From the NCBI GenBank assembly GCA_020718525.1, contig DYRX01000250.1:1-6421 (forward strand): a stretch of 6,421 bases of DNA, in the 5' to 3' direction. The notes under the pieces are model-generated. The model was not told the origin of the DNA, did no database searches, and worked only from the letters and a program-made list of their open reading frames with translations. The position numbers and the translations under genes are program-made. Below are positions 1 through 6,322 of this stretch, one piece after another. This DNA is from Victivallis vadensis. Lineage in GTDB: Bacteria; Verrucomicrobiota; Lentisphaeria; Victivallales; GWF2-50-93. Numbering within the stretch: the stretch's first letter is position 1; the number at the start of each line of letters is the position of its first letter.

Positions 1-55
1 GAAAAACTATGGAGCTTGCCGGTCTAGTCTCTTTTCTCTCCTTTTTTCTTCAATT

Positions 56-418
56 TTATTTTGGCAATTTGCATTTGGCAATCTTTCTAACTTTTAATGC
101 CCGATCCTTCATCATTTTAATATTGATTTCCGAAAGGCGGTCAAGCATTGAAAGAGCCCGCCTGTATTCTTCCACCCCGGCAAGAGCCGCTTCGACCTGG
201 CAGTTAGGCACGTATTTCTGGCGCTGCCTTCCTCCTTCTAGAACAACCAGATAGCGACGGGGACCGTGCTTTTCTCCACGATGACAGCGGCAATTCCTAT
301 TCGAGCAAGTGGAATATCTGACAACCCAGCTGCCGTGGAGAACATTTCGAAGGCTCCCGAGCTCCGCCAGCAGTTCTGCCGATTCTTCCTCAAGTTTTTT
401 TCTTTCTTCTGCTTGCAT
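56..418 (-). CDS. DUF6788-like small cysteine-motif protein
   Basis: This 120-residue protein has a charged helical N-terminus (residues 1-22, rich in Glu, Lys and Leu). A conserved-looking core follows at about 28-71: a GSWVVRY segment, three cysteines in a C-x4-C-x-C arrangement (C38, C43, C45), then KHGP (50-53) and a short beta-like stretch ending in KYVP (68-71). The rest is a basic helix rich in Arg and Lys. The GS..RY..C....C.C..G..HGP pattern is what I associate with the DUF6788 family, whose members are small, of unknown function and, as I recall, often found beside transposase genes. The cysteines could bind metal or nucleic acid, but that is inference. No Shine-Dalgarno precedes the ATG, while a strong promoter ends 6 bases before it, which suggests leaderless translation. 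No transposase is visible; one could lie beyond base 1. Family call is from pattern memory only. Confidence 0.75.
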   Translation of the reverse strand: MQAEERKKLEEESAELLAELGSLRNVLHGSWVVRYSTCSNRNCRCHRGEKHGPRRYLVVLEGGRQRQKYVPNCQVEAALAGVEEYRRALSMLDRLSEINIKMMKDRALKVRKIAKCKLPK

Positions 419-424
419 CTAGCT

Positions 425-453
425 ATTATAGCATATATCACATACGCTATCAA
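425..453 (-). promoter_or_regulatory. Sigma-70-type promoter for the minus-strand small gene
   Basis: Read on the minus strand, a TTGATA -35 box (453-448, five of six consensus bases) is followed by exactly 17 bases and a perfect TATAAT -10 box (430-425). The ATG of the downstream gene is at 418, six bases after the -10 box, so transcription would be expected to begin at or within a base or two of the start codon. The match to consensus is strong in sequence; activity is inferred. Confidence 0.7.
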
Positions 454-480
454 CAGGAAATAATAAAAAAAGTAAAAAAA

Positions 481-486
481 AGGAGG
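481..486 (+). promoter_or_regulatory. Orphan consensus Shine-Dalgarno (AGGAGG)
   Basis: A perfect AGGAGG follows a run of A bases (about 461-480). At the normal spacing there is no ATG, GTG or TTG: a TAA lies at 493-495 in the frame of the downstream pseudogene, and the nearest possible start in that frame is TTG at 508, 21 bases away. It is best read as the surviving ribosome binding site of the GxxExxY gene after its start region was damaged. Confidence 0.5.
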
Positions 487-495
487 ATTAAATAA

Positions 496-823
496 ATCGT
501 CCGACATTTGATTCAAAATAGTGCGGAATGTCAGTATCAGGAATGCCTGGCGATCGAATTTGCAGAAGCTGGCATCCCTTATGTCGAACAGACAAAGTTC
601 AGCCTCGAGTATAAAGGGCGGACGCTGAAACAAATATATGAACCTGATTTCGTATGCTACGACAAGATAATTGTCGAAATAAAGGCTGTGCAGGCTTTGA
701 CGGACTAACACAGGGACGCGACCAATTAATTATATCAAGGCTTCCGGTGCGGAACTCGGGTTGCTGGTGAACTTCGGCCATTATCCGAAGATCGAACACG
801 AAAGATTCGTGAACCAGAGATGA
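496..823 (+). pseudogene. Degenerate GxxExxY-family protein gene
   Basis: The open part (from TTG 508, or from codon 496 after a TAA) encodes a YQECLAIEF segment, then GIPYVEQ, an LEYKG strand, a YEPDFVCYDKIIVEIKA core and LTD. This matches the GxxExxY family, small proteins with a PDDEXK-nuclease-like D...E-x-K core, here D..IVEIK. Three lesions are visible. The N-terminal motif with LGPG, expected before YQECL, is missing, as though about 13 codons were deleted. A TAA at 706-708 falls where Glu is expected. A shift to the +1 frame follows at about 715-721. The tail continues in the other frame as INYIKASGAELGLLVNFG and ends at TGA 821-823, so the C-terminal half is intact apart from the shift. 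The role of the intact family is unknown to me; the gene is almost certainly non-functional here. Confidence 0.8.
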
Positions 824-1000
824 AACTGCCAAACACGCCGAACACGCTAAAAAAAGAGAAGAAAAAATATTATTTTCTGAAACTTTCGCGCATTCCGCGT
901 GTTTCGTAGTTAAATGTTCTCGGATCTTCCAGACTTGAAACTACCAAACACGCTATAGGGATTTTTTTTTACTTTGTGTGCTTTGCGTCTTCGTGTGAGA
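821..1000. repeat. Imperfect inverted and direct repeats after the GxxExxY remnant
   Basis: A 27-base arm at 824-850 (containing AAACACGCCGAACACGC) pairs imperfectly, 21 of 27 by eye, with the reverse complement of 885-911 (containing GCGTGTTTCGTAGTT), across an A/T-rich loop. The start of the left arm recurs as a direct repeat: TGAAACTGCCAAACACGC at 821-838 and TGAAACTACCAAACACGC at 936-953, differing at one base. A third piece at 971-998 has the related form CTTTGTGTGCTTTGCGTC. Similar ACACGAA/TTCGTGT arms often flank GxxExxY genes in environmental genomes, from memory. The stretch has no convincing gene. Confidence 0.6.
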
Positions 1001-1076
1001 TAATCTTCAAGCGTTGGGATACGCCTTACAGTGCTGTCAGTGTAATCGGTGCCAGTCTACAGCAAATTCCGGAATA

Positions 1077-1104
1077 TTGAAAAATCATCAATCTGTGATA
1101 GAGT
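1077..1104 (+). promoter_or_regulatory. Candidate promoter of the DUF2760-Hsp70-Hsp70 operon
   Basis: TTGAAA (1077-1082) and TAGAGT (1099-1104) are 16 bases apart and match the -35 (five of six) and -10 (four of six) consensus. This is the best pair I found by eye upstream of the operon, but the -10 is weak and AT-rich sequence gives such matches by chance. Confidence 0.3.
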
Positions 1105-1130
1105 GATTTGGACTTGTGCAATATTCATAG

Positions 1131-1136
1131 AGAGGA
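1131..1136 (+). promoter_or_regulatory. Ribosome binding site of the DUF2760 gene
   Basis: AGAGGA lies nine bases before the ATG at 1146 and contains the GAGG core. It supports that ATG over other starts, since the next in-frame methionine is residue 61, inside the conserved core. Confidence 0.55.
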
Positions 1137-1145
1137 ATTTTTCAG

Positions 1146-1682
1146 ATGAGGATAATCGAGGCTTTCAAAGCTTTTTTCAGAGTTCTTTCCGGCGCGGAAG
1201 ATGGTCCTGTCAGAAGGACTCCGGAGCATCTGCCAGAGATCCCGGAAAAGAAGGTGGAGCAGAAAAAACATGCTGAGGACAAATCGCGCGACGACTATGC
1301 CGAAGGCGCAGTCTGGACACTGAACATGCTTCAGAGGGAAGGGCGTCTAGTGGACTTTCTTCAAGAGGACATATCGGCATGCGACGATGAACAGGTGGGA
1401 GCGGCAGTCAGGCAGATACACAGATCTTGCGCGAAGGTGCTGGCGGAACATTTCAATCTGGATAGAATCGCCAGGGCGGAAGAAGGCAGTGAATTCACAG
1501 CTCCCGACAACTTTTCTCCCATGGACTTCAAAATGACCGGAAACGTGCCAGATTCGCCTCCGTTCAAGGGCATTTTGAGGCACAGAGGCTGGCAGGTTGG
1601 AAAGCTCAATCTGCCCGAAAGGACAGGAAAAGGAAACGTGAAAATAATACAGTCAGCGGAGATTAGCTTTGAAGAGATCTAA
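1146..1682 (+). CDS. DUF2760 domain protein, Hsp70-associated
   Basis: This 178-residue cytoplasmic protein has no signal peptide. Residues 3-15 form an amphipathic helix (FKAFFRVL). A charged, probably disordered linker follows (about 17-50, rich in Glu, Lys and Pro), then the conserved core from about 54. Diagnostic segments are LQREGRLVDFLQED (62-75), GAAVRQIHRSC (85-95) and GNVPDSPPFKGILRHRGW (132-149), which match the DUF2760 family as I know it. The ATG is supported by a GAGG ribosome binding site. The stop is one base before the ATG of the first Hsp70, so the two genes are very likely translationally coupled. DUF2760 has no known biochemical activity. Its fixed position ahead of paired Hsp70 genes suggests an accessory subunit, such as a substrate adaptor or nucleotide-exchange partner; that is inference. 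Family call is firm, function unknown. Confidence 0.88.
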   Translation: MRIIEAFKAFFRVLSGAEDGPVRRTPEHLPEIPEKKVEQKKHAEDKSRDDYAEGAVWTLNMLQREGRLVDFLQEDISACDDEQVGAAVRQIHRSCAKVLAEHFNLDRIARAEEGSEFTAPDNFSPMDFKMTGNVPDSPPFKGILRHRGWQVGKLNLPERTGKGNVKIIQSAEISFEEI

Positions 1683-1683
1683 G

Positions 1684-3471
1684 ATGAAATATATCGTCGG
1701 AATTGATTTGGGAACAACAAACACTGTTGTCCACTATCTCGATGCGGAGGAGGAGAATCCACGGCCGATTCTTTTCAGGATAGCTCAGATCACTGCTCCC
1801 GGAGAGATTTCCGAGTCCGATGTCCTACCGTCCTTTCTATATCTGCCCGATGAGGCCGATCTGGAGTCTGGAAGCCTCGATCTTCCCTGGAAGACCGGGA
1901 TGGACTACTGCGTCGGAGAATATGCAAGAAAATGCGCGTCATCCCAGCCGATGAAAGTCATATCATCTACAAAATCATGGCTTTGCGCCGACAATGTGGA
2001 ACGCGAGGGCGATATTCTGCCGTGGAACAGGAAGTCCCCGGGAAGGCGAATTTCTCCGATAGAGGCGTCGCACCGCATCCTTATCCATATCAGGGATGCA
2101 TGGAACCATGTCTTTGCAGGCGATGAGTCCGGAAGGCTCGAAAAGCAGGAGATCGTTCTTACTGTTCCGGCATCCTTTGACGCGGCGGCGCGGGAGCTTA
2201 CTGTGAGGGCGGCTGAATCTGCTGGTCTGAACGTCATCCTGCTTGAGGAGCCGCTCGCGGCGTTCTACTCGTGGCTTCTCGATTCAGACGAGGGCTGGAG
2301 GAAGCATGCCAGGCCGTCGGATGTCATCCTGGTTTGCGACATAGGCGGAGGAACTTCAGACTTCAGCCTGATAAAGGTTGTTGATCAGGACGGAAACCTC
2401 GGCTTCGAGAGGATCGCGGTCGGCAGGCACATACTTCTCGGCGGAGACAACATGGATCTGGCGCTGGCATACACCACCGCCGCCAAACTGCAGAAGGAAA
2501 AAGGGGCGAAGCTCGACAGCTATCAGATATCCGGCCTCAGGCACGAATGCAGGATCGCGAAGGAAAAAATGCTTGCCGGAGATGGGGGACCGTCAGCGCA
2601 GAAGCTCACGGTTCTTGGACGTGGCAGTGGCGTCGTCAAGGGCTCTCTTAGCATCAACATCACCCGGGACGAGGTCGAAGCTGTTGTCATGGACGGTTTT
2701 TTTCCAGAATGCCAGTTTGGAGACAAGGCGCTTGAATCTGTCAAGTCTGGACTCAGGGATTTCGGGCTGAACTACGAGTCTGATCCTGCTGTCACCAGGC
2801 ATCTGTCGGATTTTCTTTCCCGGCAGGATCGCGGCAATTTTCCCAACCTTGTCCTCTTCAACGGAGGCGTAACAAAATCAGAGCTGGTGCGCAACAGGAT
2901 ACTGCAGACGCTATCCAAATGGGGAACGGACAGCGAGAAATCACCAAAACTGCTGATCGGAGGCGACGCCGATCTTGCCGTAGCGAAGGGAGCATGCAGA
3001 TACGGACTGGTCAAGATGGGAAAAGGAATCCGGATCAAGGCGGGAAGCTCGCATGCATACTATCTGGGCGTCGAATCATCAATGCCGGCAATTCCGGGCT
3101 TCAGTCCTCCTCTGCAGGCGCTTTGCGTTGTTCCTCTCGGAATGGAGGAGGGAAGCGGATGCGATGTTCCCTATGAAGGACTTGGACTGGTCGTCGGCCA
3201 GACCACGGAATTCAGTTTTTTTGCTTCTACTACGAGGAAGAGCGATTCTCCGGGCGCCATTGTGGAGGATGCGTCCGATAATGAGGAATTGGTCAAGATG
3301 ACACCGCTTTCCGCCACTATTCCGCCGGAAGGGGAGATTCATGCAGGCAGTTTGGTTCCGGTCAGACTTCATTGCGACCTGACCGAAACCGGAACACTGC
3401 AGGTCTGGTGCATAGCTCTGCGCCACGACGCCCGCTGGAAGCTCGATTTCGAGCTCAGAAGCGGAGAATAA
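1684..3471 (+). CDS. Hsp70-family ATPase lacking the helical lid
   Basis: From the ATG at 1684 the protein has 595 residues; a TTG at 1669 would add five and overlap the upstream gene. The actin-like ATPase fold is complete: phosphate-1 GIDLGTTNT (6-14), a lysine in STKSWL (K97, probably equivalent to DnaK K70), TVPASFD (about 160-166), LEEPLAAF with E189 before proline (DnaK E171 equivalent), phosphate-2 DIGGGTSD (D219, T224, D226), LGGDNMD (252-258) and the adenosine-site FNGG (392-395). Residues from about 450 form a beta-rich region resembling the substrate-binding beta domain, ending in LDFELRSGE. There is no alpha-helical lid or DnaK-type acidic C-terminus. It should bind and hydrolyse ATP; clients are unknown. 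A GAAGAGA stretch (1671-1677) is a weak ribosome binding site. It is not DnaK, given its divergence and neighbours. Confidence 0.9.
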   Translation: MKYIVGIDLGTTNTVVHYLDAEEENPRPILFRIAQITAPGEISESDVLPSFLYLPDEADLESGSLDLPWKTGMDYCVGEYARKCASSQPMKVISSTKSWLCADNVEREGDILPWNRKSPGRRISPIEASHRILIHIRDAWNHVFAGDESGRLEKQEIVLTVPASFDAAARELTVRAAESAGLNVILLEEPLAAFYSWLLDSDEGWRKHARPSDVILVCDIGGGTSDFSLIKVVDQDGNLGFERIAVGRHILLGGDNMDLALAYTTAAKLQKEKGAKLDSYQISGLRHECRIAKEKMLAGDGGPSAQKLTVLGRGSGVVKGSLSINITRDEVEAVVMDGFFPECQFGDKALESVKSGLRDFGLNYESDPAVTRHLSDFLSRQDRGNFPNLVLFNGGVTKSELVRNRILQTLSKWGTDSEKSPKLLIGGDADLAVAKGACRYGLVKMGKGIRIKAGSSHAYYLGVESSMPAIPGFSPPLQALCVVPLGMEEGSGCDVPYEGLGLVVGQTTEFSFFASTTRKSDSPGAIVEDASDNEELVKMTPLSATIPPEGEIHAGSLVPVRLHCDLTETGTLQVWCIALRHDARWKLDFELRSGE

Positions 3472-3528
3472 CTGCCCACGGTAAAATTTCTTCCCTGCTT
3501 TCCAAACTCAAACGGATTGTGTCCAATC

Positions 3529-6276
3529 ATGCATAGAGAATCAAGGTTTGTCATAGGCATAGATCTGGGTACCACGAATATCGTGGTTTCCTATTGTGAT
3601 CTTTTCGAAAAGAAACGCGGGATACGTATTTTCAATGTTCCCCAGTTCGTCGCTCCCGGCGAAATACTTGGGAAGGATATTTTCCCCGCATTCTGCTTTT
3701 TTCCTGAAAAAAAACTCATCGGAGAGGGGCTCTTCACGCTTCCATGGGAGGAGCACTGCGATTTTGTGCTTGGCTACTATGCCAGAGACGCCGGCGCGGG
3801 ACAGCCATCAAGATTCATTTCTTCCGTCAAGTCATGGCTTTGCCATTCGGGCGTCAGCCGCAGGGAAAAAATCCTTCCCTGGGGCATGTCTGGACGCGAG
3901 GGGAATCCGTCCGCGTCGCCTCTTGAGACCACAATGCGCTATCTTTCCCATATCCGCAAAGCCTGGGACATGGAGTTCTCCAATTTTAAAGACAGCGGCG
4001 GATCGCCATGCGTTCTTTCCAGACAGCAGATTGTCATAACAGTTCCTGCCAGCTTTGACGAGACCGCGCGCGAACTCACTCTCGAGGCGGCGGCGATGGC
4101 GGGATTTGGCGAACCGGTCCTTCTCGAAGAACCACTTGCGGCTTTTTACGCCTGGCTGTCTCAAAATGAATCCCGATGGGAGAATGAGATATCGCCCGGC
4201 GAAAAAATTCTGGTCGTTGACATTGGTGGAGGCACATGCGATTTCTCAATAATAAGCCTCGGACAAGATGGAGTCCTGTCGAGAAGCTCTGCCGGAGATC
4301 ATCTGCTTCTCGGAGGCGACAACATGGACATCGCCATTGCAAAAGAGATAGAGAAGAAGTGGCAGACGCATCTGGCTCCGCCTGAATGGGCACAACTCTG
4401 CCAGCAATGCAGACACGCGAAGGAAAAGATTCTCGGAGAAAATCTCGACAAGGCGGAAATTGTCGTCCTCTCCAGAGGAAGCTCGGTCGTGGCGTCCATG
4501 AAAAAGGCGCAGATATTGTCCGAGCAACTCCTATCCCTAGTCCTTGACGGATTCTTCCCTGAAATCGCATCGGACAGTCCCCGCAGCACTGCTGGCGGTG
4601 GAATCCGTTCGATGGGATTGCCTTACGTTTCGGAGCCGGCGGTGACAAAGCATCTGCTTGACTTTCTGCGGGATGCCTCACTTGCCGATAGCGCTAAAAG
4701 TCAGAATCCTCTGCGGCCGGACAAAATCCTCTTCAACGGCGGAGTAATGCTTCCTGCCGTAGTGCGCCAGAGGATGCTCGGAATTATGCGGAAATGGTTC
4801 ACCGGCTCCGATCTCATGGAACTGCCTGGCGCCGACTTCATTCGCGCCGTTGCGAGGGGAGCGGTCTATTCAGGTCTGGCGAAACGCGGCGAAGGAATAA
4901 AGATAAAGAGCGGAACTTCAAGATCATATTTTATTGAGGCTGAATTTTCTGGCGACATTAAAAAATACATATGCGTCATGCCGAGGGGCATTGATGAAAA
5001 CGAGAAGCAGGAAATAAGCGGACGCTTTATACTCAAAACCAACCAGAAGGTCGTCTTTCCCCTTTACAGCCGCATTGGCGGAGCCCCCGGGACGACCGGA
5101 GAAATAATCGAGTTTTCCGACGATCTGCATCCGGTTTCAAATCTTGTGAGCGTCATAAGACATGGCAAGGGAACCGAGAAGGAGTTCCCATGCGAGATGG
5201 CGGCGGAGCTCAGCGAAACGGGAATACTCAGAATTTGGCTCGAGAACAAGGCAGGATCTGAAACCTGGCCGCTCCATTTTGATCTGAGAAGCGTCAAGAC
5301 CGAAGCCTCTGGCAGTCGGAACGTGCCGGCGCAGACGAGAATATTCGAAAAAGGAAAAATGGTCTCCGCATCGGAAACAATACTCCAGTCCTTTCCACGC
5401 CAGAGAATCGGCGATGAGTTCTCCCTCTTCAAAGCTCTGGAGAAAACCATGGGGGTCGCCAGAACTGAATGGAGCATTTTCATACTGCGTGAATTTGCAG
5501 ATCTCATGCTTGACAGGATTCCGCCTGATCTCATGGACATCCCAGGCCATGAGACACGCTGGCTAAGCTTCTCAGGCTTCTGCCTCAGACCGGGATTCGG
5601 CGAAGCGTCGGATGAGATCAGAATTAAAAAAGTCTGGAAGCTATGGTATCGTGGAATTCGCCGGAGGAACGACCCGCGCACCGCATGCGAATGGTGGATA
5701 TTCTGGAGAAGGGTGGCTCCCGGACTCGGTGTCGGACACCAGAAGACCATAGCGCAGGCGCTGATCAAGATTCTCTGTCCGGAAGACGCCCCTTCCAGCA
5801 GTCCCAAATCGGGAAGGCAGGCAAAGGCGGAAATGTGGAAATGCCTCGCCTCGCTGGAGCTTCTCCCGATCGAAACTAAAATCAGGCTCAGCGGAATACT
5901 CCTTTCAAAAAAAACGGACATGGAGGACTTCGAGTGCTGGGCGCTGTCCAGACTTGCAAGCCGCAGACTTTTCAAGGCCAATGCAGAATATGTGCTTCCC
6001 TCGGAAAAGGCCGCAGAATGCTGTTCGAGGCTTCTATCCTTCTCCTCTGCCCCATCGAGACAGGCGCTCTTCGCACTGTCAAGAATCGCATCATTGAGCG
6101 GCGACAGAGCCCTCGACCTCCCTCCGGAAACACGGATGGGCATCAGATCCTGTCTCGAAAAATACGCCGCTCCAGCGCATTGGATCATGCATCTGGACTC
6201 CGAGATTCCCGACAGCGAAGAGGAGCAGGCCGCATTGCTGGGAGAAAGCCTCCCAAGCGGAATAAAGCTGGGATAG
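3529..6276 (+). CDS. Hsp70-family ATPase with C-terminal DUF3731 domain
   Basis: The chosen ATG (3529) gives 915 residues; TTG at 3517 would add four. The ATPase domain keeps GIDLGTTN (10-17), SVKSWL (K101), TVPASFD (about 171-177), LEEPLAAF (E201), DIGGGTCD (D231, T236, D238), LGGDNMD (261-267) and FNGG (402-405). A beta-rich region runs from about 455 to 588 and ends in LHFDLRS, like the C-terminus of the upstream paralogue. About 290 further residues (625 onward) are helical and rich in Trp and Arg, with LEKTMGVARTEWS, HETRWLSFSGFCLRPGFG and WWIFWRRVAPGLG, matching DUF3731 ('DnaK-related protein'). No clear Shine-Dalgarno precedes the ATG. A 57-base gap separates it from the first Hsp70, in the same frame. 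Role inferred: partner ATPase in the same chaperone system, with DUF3731 as a binding module in place of a lid. Confidence 0.9.
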   Translation: MHRESRFVIGIDLGTTNIVVSYCDLFEKKRGIRIFNVPQFVAPGEILGKDIFPAFCFFPEKKLIGEGLFTLPWEEHCDFVLGYYARDAGAGQPSRFISSVKSWLCHSGVSRREKILPWGMSGREGNPSASPLETTMRYLSHIRKAWDMEFSNFKDSGGSPCVLSRQQIVITVPASFDETARELTLEAAAMAGFGEPVLLEEPLAAFYAWLSQNESRWENEISPGEKILVVDIGGGTCDFSIISLGQDGVLSRSSAGDHLLLGGDNMDIAIAKEIEKKWQTHLAPPEWAQLCQQCRHAKEKILGENLDKAEIVVLSRGSSVVASMKKAQILSEQLLSLVLDGFFPEIASDSPRSTAGGGIRSMGLPYVSEPAVTKHLLDFLRDASLADSAKSQNPLRPDKILFNGGVMLPAVVRQRMLGIMRKWFTGSDLMELPGADFIRAVARGAVYSGLAKRGEGIKIKSGTSRSYFIEAEFSGDIKKYICVMPRGIDENEKQEISGRFILKTNQKVVFPLYSRIGGAPGTTGEIIEFSDDLHPVSNLVSVIRHGKGTEKEFPCEMAAELSETGILRIWLENKAGSETWPLHFDLRSVKTEASGSRNVPAQTRIFEKGKMVSASETILQSFPRQRIGDEFSLFKALEKTMGVARTEWSIFILREFADLMLDRIPPDLMDIPGHETRWLSFSGFCLRPGFGEASDEIRIKKVWKLWYRGIRRRNDPRTACEWWIFWRRVAPGLGVGHQKTIAQALIKILCPEDAPSSSPKSGRQAKAEMWKCLASLELLPIETKIRLSGILLSKKTDMEDFECWALSRLASRRLFKANAEYVLPSEKAAECCSRLLSFSSAPSRQALFALSRIASLSGDRALDLPPETRMGIRSCLEKYAAPAHWIMHLDSEIPDSEEEQAALLGESLPSGIKLG

Positions 6277-6314
6277 TTTTTCAGAGAAATAATGAAATTA
6301 TTTATCAGATAAAC
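6276..6314. terminator. AT-rich hairpin directly after the operon
   Basis: An 18-base imperfect inverted repeat (6276-6293 with 6297-6314; 15 of 18 pairs by eye, inner seven perfect, 3-base GAA loop) begins on the last base of the second Hsp70's TAG stop codon. It is nearly all A/T and has no T tract after it, so it is not a classic intrinsic terminator. It may act as a weak terminator or an mRNA 3'-end stabiliser. Confidence 0.35.
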
Positions 6315-6322
6315 GATGCCAT

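Larger units (their letters stand above)
1001..1145 (+). other. Leader region upstream of the chaperone operon
   Basis: No gene is visible between the repeat block and the DUF2760 start. No CIRCE-type TTAGCACTC/GAGTGCTAA inverted repeat and no clear sigma-32 promoter were found here, so heat-shock control is not supported by the sequence. The region holds the weak promoter candidate and the ribosome binding site listed separately. Confidence 0.5.

Noticed and set aside
9..254. 81-residue plus-strand frame
   Set aside because: Antisense to the DUF6788-like gene; the hydrophobic N-terminus comes from T-rich sequence.
238..711. 157-residue minus-strand frame with a hydrophobic YFFYYFLLIAYVIYAIIA stretch
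   Set aside because: It overlaps both the DUF6788-like gene and the GxxExxY remnant. The apparent membrane segment is a translation of the A/T-rich divergent promoter region.
821..1000. CRISPR array
   Set aside because: The repeats are few, imperfect, irregularly spaced and partly inverted, with no constant spacers or cas genes.
1001..1145. CIRCE or sigma-32 heat-shock control of the chaperone operon
   Set aside because: No TTAGCACTC-N9-GAGTGCTAA repeat and no CTTGAA/CCCCAT-type pair could be found by eye.
4076..4681. 201-residue open frame on the minus strand
   Set aside because: Antisense to the ATPase domain of the second Hsp70; Arg-, Pro- and Ser-rich with no motif.
5064..6188. 374-residue open frame on the minus strand
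   Set aside because: It lies wholly antisense to the well-supported C-terminal half of the second Hsp70, has low-complexity composition (rich in Ser, Arg, Leu) and no recognisable motif. Codon bias of the real gene explains the lack of stops.
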